Assembly (NCBI GenBank): GCA_031410595.1
Contig: JANNZM010000152.1
Span: forward strand, 23,371-87,370
Reading direction: 5' to 3'
Source of the DNA: JANMCE01 sp031410595
Lineage (GTDB): Bacteria; Actinomycetota; Acidimicrobiia; Acidimicrobiales; Ilumatobacteraceae
DNA length: 64,000 nucleotides
Shown: positions 17,308 through 25,745 of the stretch, in pieces
How the letters are laid out: the number at the start of each line of letters is the position of its first letter
Position numbering within the stretch: the first letter of the stretch is position 1
Translations under genes and position numbers: made by a program
Notes under the pieces: generated by a model
What the model was told of the DNA's origin: nothing
Databases searched by the model: none
The model's input: the letters and a program-made list of their open reading frames with translations, nothing else

Positions 17308-18540
17308 TTAGCTGCGACCCTTCCCGTAATGGGTGCCGCCGACGGCGTACTGCGGCCACCACGGATCGTCCCACTCGGCGTGCAGCGTCTTGAGGGCTGG
17401 CGCCACCTTGTCACCGAACATTTGTGTGTTATAGCGGGTGAGCTCGTCACTCATGTTGCCAAACTGCAACATCGTGCAAAGGTGGCCGACGTTGAGTTCC
17501 GTGCACGCTGCTTCAAGCGTTTCGCGCACCGTGTCGGGACTACCGATGACGACATAACCGTTGTCCACCATTTCCGCCCAGGTGAGGTCGTGGTTGGCCT
17601 GCTTGGCGCGAACCGTGGCCCGCACCTGGGACTTGTACTTGGCCCGGGTGGACGCCTCTGTGGTGTAACCCGGCGCGTCGGTATAGCCGGGGTAGACGTG
17701 AAGTGACCGGTTGAAGAAGTACTCGGCCGGCTCGCGGTAGAGCTTGTGGGCCTCAGCGTCGGTGTCGGCCACGCCGATGAACTGGGTGAGGGCGAGGCGG
17801 TGCGGGTTGCGGTCCTTCCCGTTGGCGTCAACGCGATCCCAAAAGCCGCCCACCGTTTCACGCACCTGCTTGTAGCCATAGTAGGTGAGAGCTCCGTACA
17901 CGAAGTCGTTCTGCGCGCAGTAGTCCCACGTTTCCACCGAACCACCACCGGGAATCCAGATGGGCGGGCCCGGCTTCTGCATCGGCCGCGGCACCGGGTT
18001 GACGGTGCGGAGCTGAGTGAACTTGCCGTTGAAGGCGAACACCTTCTCGGCCGACCACGCCTGGCGGATGAGGTCGATGCCTTCGGCGTACTTCTGGCGC
18101 AGCGTGCCGGGGTTCTCGCTGTAGGAGTAGCACGTGTCCATGGACGTGCCGACGGGGAAGCCGGCCACGAGGCGGCCGCGAGAGATGACATCAAGCATGG
18201 CAAATTCCTCGGCGATACGAACCGGAGGGTTGTAGAGCGCTACCGAGTTGCCAAGCACAGTGATGGCAGCGCGGCTCGTCTTGGAGGCGAGGATGGAAGC
18301 GATGAGGTTGGGCGAGGGCATCAGGCCGTAGCCGTTGTTGTGGTGTTCGTTCACGCAGATGCCGTCAAAGCCGCAGTCCTCCGCGAAGACCAACTGGCCA
18401 ATGTAGTTGTCGTAGGTGTCAGCCATGACTTCGGGGTCGAAGAGCGCCGGGTCGATGTCGACCCACACGCTGCGATTTTCCTTGTTGAAGTTTTCCGGCA
18501 GGTCCGGATAGGGCATGAGGTGGAACCACATCATCTTCAT
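17308..18540 (-). CDS. LLM-class flavin-dependent oxidoreductase (alkanal monooxygenase-like)
   Basis: A 410-residue luciferase-like monooxygenase, longer than the F420-type members in this window. Hallmarks are FAEDCGFDGICVNEHHNNGYGLMPSP, NSVALYNPPVRIAEEFAMLD, SRGRLVAGFPVGTSMD and PGPPIWIPGGGSVETWDY. These fit FMNH2/FMN-dependent oxygenases of the LuxA/limonene or PhnE-like branch. Start MKMMWFHLMPYPD at 18540 is chosen; upstream codons lack similarity. It diverges from the polymerase gene. Substrate unknown. Confidence 0.85.
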   Translation of the reverse strand: MKMMWFHLMPYPDLPENFNKENRSVWVDIDPALFDPEVMADTYDNYIGQLVFAEDCGFDGICVNEHHNNGYGLMPSPNLIASILASKTSRAAITVLGNSVALYNPPVRIAEEFAMLDVISRGRLVAGFPVGTSMDTCYSYSENPGTLRQKYAEGIDLIRQAWSAEKVFAFNGKFTQLRTVNPVPRPMQKPGPPIWIPGGGSVETWDYCAQNDFVYGALTYYGYKQVRETVGGFWDRVDANGKDRNPHRLALTQFIGVADTDAEAHKLYREPAEYFFNRSLHVYPGYTDAPGYTTEASTRAKYKSQVRATVRAKQANHDLTWAEMVDNGYVVIGSPDTVRETLEAACTELNVGHLCTMLQFGNMSDELTRYNTQMFGDKVAPALKTLHAEWDDPWWPQYAVGGTHYGKGRS

Positions 18541-18646
18541 GTGACCAGTGTCTCCTGCCGACGTCGCCGAGTCCACGACCGTTATCCGCTCAGATCATGT
18601 CTCGGTCGGTCATAATAGGGCGCTGGCTGAACCGGACCGCGAGACT

Positions 18647-20389
18647 ATGTACGTGGAGGACGCCGAACAGCTCGTCGCAACATTGCGGGCGGTCGGGGTC
18701 GAGCGCGGTACTCCTGTTGGTCTGGCCTGCGGGGATGGGGCCGGACTCGGCTTGGCGTCTGGAGATCAGTCGTGGGGGGTGGCTCACTCGGATCCGACGG
18801 CGGTCGTTGCGGCGATCGAACGTGAGATCCAACCCCGCTGGGTCATGTGGTCGCAGGACACGGCGGCATTCCTGACCACGGCCGGAGTGCGGGTCCGAAC
18901 CTGTTGGGACGTTGCCGCAGTGCACCGCTTGCTCTTCGGTGGCTGGCGAGTGGACCCTGCTCGAGCGTGGGCGGCTTTGCACGGCTTGTCGAACGAGTCC
19001 ATACCGAGCGTCGGTCAGTTCGACTTTCTCTTCACCCACTCCGAAGACGGCAACGATGAACAGCCGGTACGACCCGACGGTCACCTTCGGCCGGAATGGG
19101 CGGCGGGGGACTGGTCCCGTGCGCCGAAACATCTAGCGCAGTGGGCGTCCACCGCGCTCACCGCATCATTGTTGCAACAGCAACGACTTGGGTTGCTTCG
19201 GGTTGGCAGCCATCCGCTGGCGACCGCTCGGTCGGAGTCCGCTTCCGAACTTCTCTGCGCCGAGATGGCGTTCGACGGCTTGCCTGTCAATCTTGCTGCG
19301 GCGGAGGAGGTAATCGCCTCGTTCGTGGGGCCCCGCCCGCAGAACGATCGGGAAGCAGCCGAACTGCGGCGGGTCCGCGATGACGCAGTGCTCCAGCATG
19401 CACCCGATGGGGACACGACCGACCTGCGCAATCCCGGTCAGGTGAAAGCGCTACTCATGCGGCTTGGCATTGACGTGCCCGATACGCGGGCGTGGCGTTT
19501 GGAGGAGATGCGGACTGCCCATCCGTTGATCGATGCGCTGCTCACCTGGCGCAAGGCCGAGCGAGTGCTCACTACCTACGGGTATGGATGGCTGGATGAC
19601 AACGTCGGTTCCGATGGACGGTTGCGTGGTGCTTGGAGCGGCAGTGACGGGGCAGCGGGACGGATGACGGCGCAGGCCGGTCTGCACAACATGCCCGCTA
19701 ACATGCGCGTAGCGGTCGTCGCCGAACCGGGTCACGTATTTGTTCGTGCCGATCTTGGACAGATCGAACCGCGGGTACTTGCTGCCGTATCGGGCGACCC
19801 ATCGCTTGCGAAGGCAACGACGGCCGATGACCTGTACGCGCCGGTCGCTCAGCGGCTTGGTGTCGAACGGTCGGTCGCCAAGGTCGCCGTGCTCGCCGCC
19901 ATGTACGGCCAGACCTCAGGCACGGCTGGGCAGGCGTTGCGCGGTCTGGAGTCTGCCTATCCGGTAGCGATGCGCTATCTGCACGATGCGGCGGCCAAAG
20001 GAGAGGCAGGTACTGACGTGCGTACCTTCGGCGGCCGCCTTGTGCGCATGGGGGAGACGCCTTACGGCCTGAGCGATCGCGACGAACGAGCGATGGCGGC
20101 ATCCCGCGGTCGCTACGCCCGTAACGCCATGGTGCAGGGCGCCGCAGCCGAGCTGTTCAAGGTGTGGGCGGTCACCGTGCGAGCACGCGGCGCGCCGATC
20201 GGCGCCCGAATCGTGCTGTGTCTGCACGACGAACTCCTGGTGCACGTACCGATCGAACACGCCGACGAAACTGTCTTGCTGCTCGACAACTGTCTGCAGG
20301 AGGCGGCGCATCGCTGGACCAACGGAGGGCCTGTCCGTTTCGTCACCGACACAAGCATCATCCAGCGCTGGTCCGATGCGAAGGGCTAA
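18647..20389 (+). CDS. PolA-like bifunctional 3'-5' exonuclease/DNA polymerase (family A)
   Basis: About 580 residues: a reduced DnaQ-like N-terminal part (CWDVAAVHRLL) and a family A polymerase domain without a 5' nuclease. Motif A is DLGQIEPRVLA, motif B RSVAKVAVLAAMYG with the dNTP-contacting Arg and Lys, and motif C LHDELLVHV with the catalytic Asp-Glu. The motif B position that is Phe/Tyr in E. coli Pol I is Leu. This matches the short non-essential family A polymerases of actinobacteria, probably used in repair or lesion handling. A GTG at 18548 would add 33 residues but would leave only 7 bases to the divergent LLM gene. Confidence 0.85.
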   Translation: MYVEDAEQLVATLRAVGVERGTPVGLACGDGAGLGLASGDQSWGVAHSDPTAVVAAIEREIQPRWVMWSQDTAAFLTTAGVRVRTCWDVAAVHRLLFGGWRVDPARAWAALHGLSNESIPSVGQFDFLFTHSEDGNDEQPVRPDGHLRPEWAAGDWSRAPKHLAQWASTALTASLLQQQRLGLLRVGSHPLATARSESASELLCAEMAFDGLPVNLAAAEEVIASFVGPRPQNDREAAELRRVRDDAVLQHAPDGDTTDLRNPGQVKALLMRLGIDVPDTRAWRLEEMRTAHPLIDALLTWRKAERVLTTYGYGWLDDNVGSDGRLRGAWSGSDGAAGRMTAQAGLHNMPANMRVAVVAEPGHVFVRADLGQIEPRVLAAVSGDPSLAKATTADDLYAPVAQRLGVERSVAKVAVLAAMYGQTSGTAGQALRGLESAYPVAMRYLHDAAAKGEAGTDVRTFGGRLVRMGETPYGLSDRDERAMAASRGRYARNAMVQGAAAELFKVWAVTVRARGAPIGARIVLCLHDELLVHVPIEHADETVLLLDNCLQEAAHRWTNGGPVRFVTDTSIIQRWSDAKG

Positions 20390-20955
20390 GCCGTCCAGCC
20401 CGGGTCGCGGCCGAGGAAGGCGACAAAGCGGTCCATTGGGGCGGCATTGTCGGGGACGATGACCTCGGCCTCGAACATGCCGGTGCCGCGGTACTGCGGT
20501 TGCAGAATGGCCTGCGACGCAGTTAGGGCTGCGGCGGCCTCATGGTCGGAGTAGGGCGATGCGTGGCCGGTGGCTCGGCACAGATCCCAACCGTGGCCGA
20601 TGTACTCCATCAGCAGCATGTTGACCACAAACTCGCCCGGCAGCGGTGACGACGTCATCGTCATCGGTCGGTCGAAGCCCTTGGTCCGCAATCCGTCAAT
20701 GATGCGGGCGGAGGACGACGCAAAGGTGTCGGCCCAATCCGCAGTGACCGAGTGCGTCATGGGATCAAAGGGCATCGGAGCATCGTTCACCGCGCTGTCG
20801 AACACCTGGACCCAGACGGCGATGTGGTTGAGCACAGCAGCCACATCGAAGTCCCCGCAGGGTGTTGCCCGGTCATGCTGGTCGCTCGCCACGCTGCGAA
20901 GGACGGTCGTCGTTTTGGTGAACATGTGGTCGAGGATGTCAATGCGGTTATCCAT
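20386..20955 (-). CDS. TIGR03086-family metal-binding protein (DinB/mycothiol-enzyme fold)
   Basis: A 189-residue four-helix protein. The family signature is seen in DQHDRATPCGDFDVAAVLNHIAVWVQVF near the N-terminus and LLMEYIGHGWDLCRATGH in the middle; the His residues would bind a divalent metal. Related to mycothiol-dependent maleylpyruvate isomerase N-terminal domains, a hallmark of actinobacteria. Activity unknown. Start MDNRIDILDHM is chosen because the longer frame reads antisense to the aminotransferase gene. It converges with the polymerase gene with a 4-base overlap. Confidence 0.78.
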   Translation of the reverse strand: MDNRIDILDHMFTKTTTVLRSVASDQHDRATPCGDFDVAAVLNHIAVWVQVFDSAVNDAPMPFDPMTHSVTADWADTFASSSARIIDGLRTKGFDRPMTMTSSPLPGEFVVNMLLMEYIGHGWDLCRATGHASPYSDHEAAAALTASQAILQPQYRGTGMFEAEVIVPDNAAPMDRFVAFLGRDPGWTA

Positions 20956-20965
20956 GGGTAACACC

Positions 20966-22168
20966 CTACGAACTCGGCCCGAGGCTGACGACCTTTGCCA
21001 AAGCGGCGATGCCTCGCTCGATCGTAGGACTGTCGTAGTAGGCGAAGCTGAGGCGCATGTAGTTGGCGAGGCTGCCATCAACGGTGAACTTACTGCCGCT
21101 ACGGAAACCGACCTTGTGCTCGGCCGCCTTCGGAAGGAAGGTTGCGGTGTCGGTGCCCAGAGGGAAACGGAGCCAAAAGAAGTATCCACCGACCGGTACG
21201 TAATACTTCACCATCTGAGGAAAGTGCGCGCTCAACGATGCATCCATCACCATCACGCGTTCTCGATAGGTGCTGCGCAGGAAGTCGAGATAGTTGCGAA
21301 GTGAACCATCTTCGACAAGCGTCTTGACTATGGCCGAGGTGAACGGATTGAGGCCACCTCCACTCAGAACAAGGCCAGCATCAGCAAGCCGTTCAATGAG
21401 TGGCATGGCGGCTTGGATCCACCCGAGCCGTAAACCGGGGGCCAGAATTTTGGTGAACGTGCCCAGCGAAAGCACGACACCGCTGTCGGCCAAGGCGGCC
21501 ATCGGTGGTGGCACTGACGCCGTGTAGCTGAGCAGGTGGTAGACCTCGTCGGCCACGATCAGAAACTCATGCTCCTTGGCGAGTGCCACCACGCGTTCAC
21601 GACGTTCGAGCGCCAGGGTATAGCCCGTCGGATTTTGAAACGTCGGAATGATGTAGATGAACGCCGGTCGGTCTACGGCAAGCGCCCCTTCGAGTGCATC
21701 GAGACGGATACCGTCTTCATCAACCGGGATGCCCACGATACGCAGGTGGTGCTGGCGGAAAATGTCGAGGGCGAGGAAGTAGCTCGGCTCCTCGACGAAC
21801 ACGACGTCGCCGGGTCGGGCGAACACGCTGCACACTTGATCGATGGCTTGGGAGTTGCCGTTGGTGATGAACATCGGCTCCGGATCACACGCCACCCCGT
21901 AGGTCTCGGTGAGAAATTCGGCGAGGGCCAGACGTAGGTAGCCGTCGCCCAACTCGGTGCCGTATTGGAGTGGGTACGGCTCAATACCCTTCGCCATGGC
22001 CGCGCGAAAGATGTCGGTCGGCAGGATTGCGTCCTGCGGATGACCGATGCCGAAGTCGACAACGTCGGACGGCGCCCATGCCTGCGTGGTTTGCGCAATG
22101 AGCGCCGCCCGGCGGGACGGGTCGAGAGCTATTTGGGGTCCAGTTCCAACGACAAGCTGTTCATGCAA
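20966..22168 (-). CDS. PLP-dependent aminotransferase, class I/II
   Basis: About 400 residues of fold-type I aminotransferase, close to 2-aminoadipate/aromatic aminotransferases and MocR C-terminal domains. Visible are DFGIGHPQD, PLQYGTELGDGYLRLALAEFL, FITNGNSQAIDQVC (cofactor loop), IPTFQNPTGYTL, VADEVYHLLSY (Asp to PLP nitrogen) and LGTFTKILAPGLRLGW with the Schiff-base Lys. The conserved substrate-carboxylate Arg is in YMRLSFAYYD. The start is uncertain: no ATG fits, TTG 22168 is taken, and GTG 22228 or 22237 would lengthen the overlap with msrB. Confidence 0.85.
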   Translation of the reverse strand: MHEQLVVGTGPQIALDPSRRAALIAQTTQAWAPSDVVDFGIGHPQDAILPTDIFRAAMAKGIEPYPLQYGTELGDGYLRLALAEFLTETYGVACDPEPMFITNGNSQAIDQVCSVFARPGDVVFVEEPSYFLALDIFRQHHLRIVGIPVDEDGIRLDALEGALAVDRPAFIYIIPTFQNPTGYTLALERRERVVALAKEHEFLIVADEVYHLLSYTASVPPPMAALADSGVVLSLGTFTKILAPGLRLGWIQAAMPLIERLADAGLVLSGGGLNPFTSAIVKTLVEDGSLRNYLDFLRSTYRERVMVMDASLSAHFPQMVKYYVPVGGYFFWLRFPLGTDTATFLPKAAEHKVGFRSGSKFTVDGSLANYMRLSFAYYDSPTIERGIAALAKVVSLGPSS

Positions 22169-22521
22169 TAGCGCTGGCCGGTCGGGTTCGGGCCGTCGGG
22201 GAAGCGATGCCCGAGGTGCGAACCGCACTTCTTGCACACCACTTCCTCGCGGACCATTCCGTGGCTGCGATCGGTCTTCACTTCGACCGCGTCGCTGTCC
22301 ATCGGGTCGTAGAAGCTCGGCCAGCCACTGCCGGACTCGAACTTTGTGTCGGAGGAGAACAGCTCGGCCTTACAGGCAGCGCAGCGGTAGACACCATCGT
22401 CGTGACAATCAACGTACTTGCCGGCCCAGGCTCGTTCGGTGCCAGCCTGGCGCAAAACATGGTACTGCTCGGGCGTCAGAATCTTGCGCCACTCTTCTTC
22501 AGTCTTTTCGATTTCGGGCAT
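22129..22521 (-). CDS. msrB: Peptide-methionine (R)-S-oxide reductase
   Basis: A 130-residue protein of standard MsrB length that repairs methionine-R-sulfoxide using thioredoxin. Zinc ligands Cys47/Cys50 (RCAAC) and Cys96/Cys99 (CKKC) are present, the substrate platform GSGWPSF is at 65-70, and the catalytic Cys119 sits in RYCMNSLSL. The resolving route is unclear because few other Cys remain. Its 3' end overlaps the aminotransferase start, implying cotranscription. Confidence 0.95.
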   Translation of the reverse strand: MPEIEKTEEEWRKILTPEQYHVLRQAGTERAWAGKYVDCHDDGVYRCAACKAELFSSDTKFESGSGWPSFYDPMDSDAVEVKTDRSHGMVREEVVCKKCGSHLGHRFPDGPNPTGQRYCMNSLSLELDPK

Positions 22522-22693
22522 GGGGATATTCTCGCACCGCTTGTGGCGGTTCGAAACGCCGCGTATCTAAACAGCTCCTTACGAGTCGACTCCGTCCGGC
22601 TTACCCCGACGGGCGCTGTCAAGGCCGCCAAGAGTGCCAGCGTCACATGGTTGGCGTGGCCGGGGCGGCGAGTCGCAGCATTAGCCTCGCCGC

Positions 22694-23158
22694 ATGACCC
22701 GGCCTGTTCCCACCCTGGTGAAGTTCCTTGCGGGACTGGCCCCGGTGCTCGCATCACCCATCATCACGTACGCGCTCATGGGCGATCAGTCCTCTACCAA
22801 GGATCCGAACCCCGACTACTTTCTCCATCCGCCAGCTATCTCTCCGTCGACGGTAACGACCATTGCGTTGATCGCGACGGTGCTCGCACTGATGGGGCTC
22901 GGCGTGCTGGTACCGCGCTGGAATGACGGTTCGCTCCATGCCGCCTGGAAACGCGTGGTGGTGTGTCTGGTCATCAGCGGGATCCTGGTTGGAGGGTTCT
23001 ACCGCGTCGCAACTGCAGCAGTAATCGGCGCCAACATCGGCGCTGGCGTCATGGTGCTTTTTGCCGGGCCGGCGTTGCTCGCACTCCTCGTCGGGGCGTT
23101 CTTCTCCGCTCGAAAAGCCCGAGAGCCGGTGGCTTCGACTATTCCGGGGGAGCGGTGA
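22694..23158 (+). CDS. Hypothetical multi-pass membrane protein
   Basis: A 154-residue protein with about four hydrophobic segments: residues 9-28, 53-73, 86-103 and 109-137. The first is followed by a polar extracytoplasmic loop DQSSTKDPNPDYFLHPP. The Arg/Lys-rich end ARKAREPVAS suggests a cytoplasmic C-terminus. No family recognised. It is convergent with the DUF6891 gene with a 20-base overlap of 3' ends. Confidence 0.65.
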   Translation: MTRPVPTLVKFLAGLAPVLASPIITYALMGDQSSTKDPNPDYFLHPPAISPSTVTTIALIATVLALMGLGVLVPRWNDGSLHAAWKRVVVCLVISGILVGGFYRVATAAVIGANIGAGVMVLFAGPALLALLVGAFFSARKAREPVASTIPGER

Positions 23159-23738
23159 ATCGGCGGCGCTGCCAACGCATGGGAACCTTGACGCGTTGGT
23201 TGAGTTTGCCCGACCACTTTGGGGCCAGACCCTCCCGGCGCAGCGCACTAACCAGTTCCGAGGCGATTGACAACGATGCTGCTGCATGCGCCTCTGGTTT
23301 CAGGTCACCGACAGCCGTGTATGAAAGCCCCAGCCCATGGCCGTCAACGGCGCGCTCGGTGTCATTCCAGTGGAAGAACACCAGGCCGCGCACCGCCTGG
23401 CCCAGCGAAGCGGCGTTGTCCACTTCGCCGGCAACTGCTGTGAATCCGCAGTTCTGGCAGCACGCAAAGTTCTGACGGAACAGGATGCCGTTTGCTTCCA
23501 GCGCCATCGCCGCATGACCGAGTCGGTCGTTGTCCGTTGTGCCCCACATCCGCTCGTCGTGGTCCTGAGCGACGAGCGCCCGATCCACCGCGTCGGCCGC
23601 GCACTGCGCGAGTTCAGGCGTGGGCTCGCCGTGGCCAATCACCTCGACAATCTCGCCCACCGCTTCATCGCGGGTGGCGAATCCGGCCCTCACAATTCGG
23701 TCCGCCAGTTCCACAATCTCTGCTTCAGCGGCCGGCAC
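23139..23738 (-). CDS. DUF6891-like protein
   Basis: A 199-residue protein recognisable by LGHAAMALEANGILFRQNFACCQNCGFTAV, then GLVFFHWNDTERAVDGHGLGLSYTAV and a final RVKVPMRWQRRRF. The paired ACCQNCG cysteines may hold a metal. Members of this family (DUF6891) are common in actinobacteria and of unknown function. It is transcribed toward the preceding membrane protein gene. Confidence 0.7.
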   Translation of the reverse strand: MPAAEAEIVELADRIVRAGFATRDEAVGEIVEVIGHGEPTPELAQCAADAVDRALVAQDHDERMWGTTDNDRLGHAAMALEANGILFRQNFACCQNCGFTAVAGEVDNAASLGQAVRGLVFFHWNDTERAVDGHGLGLSYTAVGDLKPEAHAAASLSIASELVSALRREGLAPKWSGKLNQRVKVPMRWQRRRFTAPPE

Positions 23739-23813
23739 CCATCCAACCTATGAGCCTCCGAAGCGAACCGCACGGAACAGCAGGCCCCGTGTCTCAAGTG
23801 ACAGAATCGGTTC

Positions 23814-24671
23814 GTGGACACCGACGGTGTGGCGGGTGCAGTGGCCGCGGTGACTTCGGTTGCCACCGCCCTCGACCTGGCGGTCCGCGAGGTGTCCATC
23901 ATTCAGAACTCGAACAAGCTCGCGTTGCGTCTACTTCCTTGTGACGTCTTTGCTCGAGTTGCACCGCTGGGCCAAGAAGTGGCCGCGCTCGAAGTTGAGC
24001 TCGCACAGCGGCTCGTCGCATCTGGATCTCCAGTGGCCGCTCTGGCGGCCAGGGTCGAACCGCGCGTCTATCGCTGCGATGGCTTCGCCATCACGTTGTG
24101 GACCTACTACGAAACGAGGTCACCGGCCCCCCTCGTGGCCGCCGACTTTGCACATGCGCTGCAGCGACTTCATGCCGGAATGCGCAACATCGACGTCGCA
24201 ACACCGCACTTCACGGACCGGGTCCAAGAAGCGGAGCGTCTGGTGGCGAACCGTCATCGAACACCTGCACTCGACACCGCAGGGCGTGAACTCCTGATCG
24301 CCACGTTGAACAGCACCCGTCAGAAGATCGAACGAGGCGCCGCCGCCGAGCAGCTCCTTCACGGGGAGCCCCATCCGGGGAACGTCCTTAACACAACCCA
24401 CGGGCCGCTCTTCATCGACCTCGAAACCTGTTGCCGTGGCCCCGTTGAATTCGATGTGGCCCACGTGCCTGGCGATGTCAGTGCGCACTACCGAGACGTC
24501 GATCAGGACCTTCTCAACGAGTGTCGACGGTTGGTGCTTGCGATGGTCGCAGTGTGGCGATGGGACGCTCACGACCAGTTCCCCGACGGACTCCGCCACG
24601 GTCGCGCCGTCCTCGGCCTGCTTCGCAGCGGTCCACCCTGGCCAGTACTCGGTGAGCTCGGCAGCACATGA
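23814..24671 (+). CDS. Aminoglycoside phosphotransferase-fold (APH) kinase
   Basis: A 285-residue small-molecule kinase-like protein. The catalytic motif is LLHGEPHPGNVL, with Glu in place of the usual Asp after HG, and the magnesium motif is FIDLETCCRGPVEFDVAH. The N-lobe is short, with a possible ATP Lys region around NKLALRLLPCDVFARV. It may phosphorylate choline-like, hydroxyurea-like or antibiotic substrates, but no evidence favours one. It starts from GTG and converges with the ole operon. Confidence 0.75.
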   Translation: MDTDGVAGAVAAVTSVATALDLAVREVSIIQNSNKLALRLLPCDVFARVAPLGQEVAALEVELAQRLVASGSPVAALAARVEPRVYRCDGFAITLWTYYETRSPAPLVAADFAHALQRLHAGMRNIDVATPHFTDRVQEAERLVANRHRTPALDTAGRELLIATLNSTRQKIERGAAAEQLLHGEPHPGNVLNTTHGPLFIDLETCCRGPVEFDVAHVPGDVSAHYRDVDQDLLNECRRLVLAMVAVWRWDAHDQFPDGLRHGRAVLGLLRSGPPWPVLGELGST

Positions 24672-24761
24672 CGTTCCAGCGACAGGCGAAGTTGCCCTGC
24701 TCTCATCGTATGGAATCTCGTTTCGTCGGCAATCGGGCGCACATTGCGATGACTGCGCTGG

Positions 24762-25745
24762 TTAGTGCGTCGGTTGATTGCAGCAGGCGGCGAGGGCTTC
24801 CAAGCCTTCGTCGATGGTGACCCGGGGGGTCCATCCGAGATCGTCTTTGGCTGGTCGGGGATCGAACCAGTGCGCCGTGCCGAGTTGCTCAGCCAAGAAG
24901 CGAGTGAGGGGCGGCTCGGTGTTTCGTCGGGTCGCCTTCCAGACTCGTTCGACGAGCGAACCGGCGACTCGAGCGATCGGGAGTGGCACGTCTTTGGGAG
25001 CGAACGGCACACCAGCGGCAGCACAGATTCCGGCCACCAGGTCGCGGATCGGTCGAGGTTCGCCGTTGGCGATGACGTACGCACGACCGGCGCACACGGC
25101 GCCAGGACGAATCCGGTCGAGCGCGGCCACAAGCGACTCAGCTGCGTTCGTGATGTACGTCGTATCGATGAGAGCGGCACCGCCTCCGACCAGGGCCAGC
25201 CGTCCGCTTCTCGCCCGGTCAACGATGCGGCCAACCAGCTGCGCGTCACCCGGCCCCCACACGAGATGCGGACGAATGGCGACCACGGCAAGGTCGCTGG
25301 CGTCGGCGGCCAGCGCAGCCTGTTCGGCCATGGCTTTGGACTCGGCGTAGAAGGCGTTCTTACGCCCGAGTACCGGCGGCTCGGCACCGAGTCCGGCAAT
25401 GGCGTCACCTCCATGGGCGACCGACGGAGAAGAGACGTACACGACTCGTTCGATGCCAGCTGCTCGCGTGGCGGCCAAGACGTTGTTGGTACCGTCCACG
25501 TTGACGCCCCGGTAGTCGTCCCACGAGCCGACCACGCCCACCTTGGCTGCGGCGTGGATGATGGCGTCACACCCAGCCACGGCGCGTCGTACCGCCGTGG
25601 CATCTCGGATGTCGGCGGTGACCTGCTCGGCTGCCAACGTCGACCGGCCTCGTTGCAGGCATACCACATCGTCACCCCGCGCCAGCAGGATCTCGGCGGT
25701 GGTGCGGGCCAACAGGCTGGTGGCCCCGGTGACCAGAACTTTCAC
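24762..25745 (-). CDS. oleD: OleD: NAD(P)-dependent 2-alkyl-3-ketoacid reductase
   Basis: A 327-residue extended short-chain dehydrogenase/reductase. In the Ole pathway OleD reduces the 2-alkyl-3-keto acid made by OleA to the beta-hydroxy acid. The catalytic pair is YAESK (Tyr-x3-Lys) with Ser in VYVSSPSV, and the NAD region continues with DIRD and HAAAKVGVVG. The Rossmann turn reads TGATSLLA: the second and third Gly of GxxGxxG are Ser and Ala, which is unusual. The GTG start overlaps the oleBC stop (GTGA). Identification rests on operon context as well as family. Confidence 0.82.
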   Translation of the reverse strand: MKVLVTGATSLLARTTAEILLARGDDVVCLQRGRSTLAAEQVTADIRDATAVRRAVAGCDAIIHAAAKVGVVGSWDDYRGVNVDGTNNVLAATRAAGIERVVYVSSPSVAHGGDAIAGLGAEPPVLGRKNAFYAESKAMAEQAALAADASDLAVVAIRPHLVWGPGDAQLVGRIVDRARSGRLALVGGGAALIDTTYITNAAESLVAALDRIRPGAVCAGRAYVIANGEPRPIRDLVAGICAAAGVPFAPKDVPLPIARVAGSLVERVWKATRRNTEPPLTRFLAEQLGTAHWFDPRPAKDDLGWTPRVTIDEGLEALAACCNQPTH

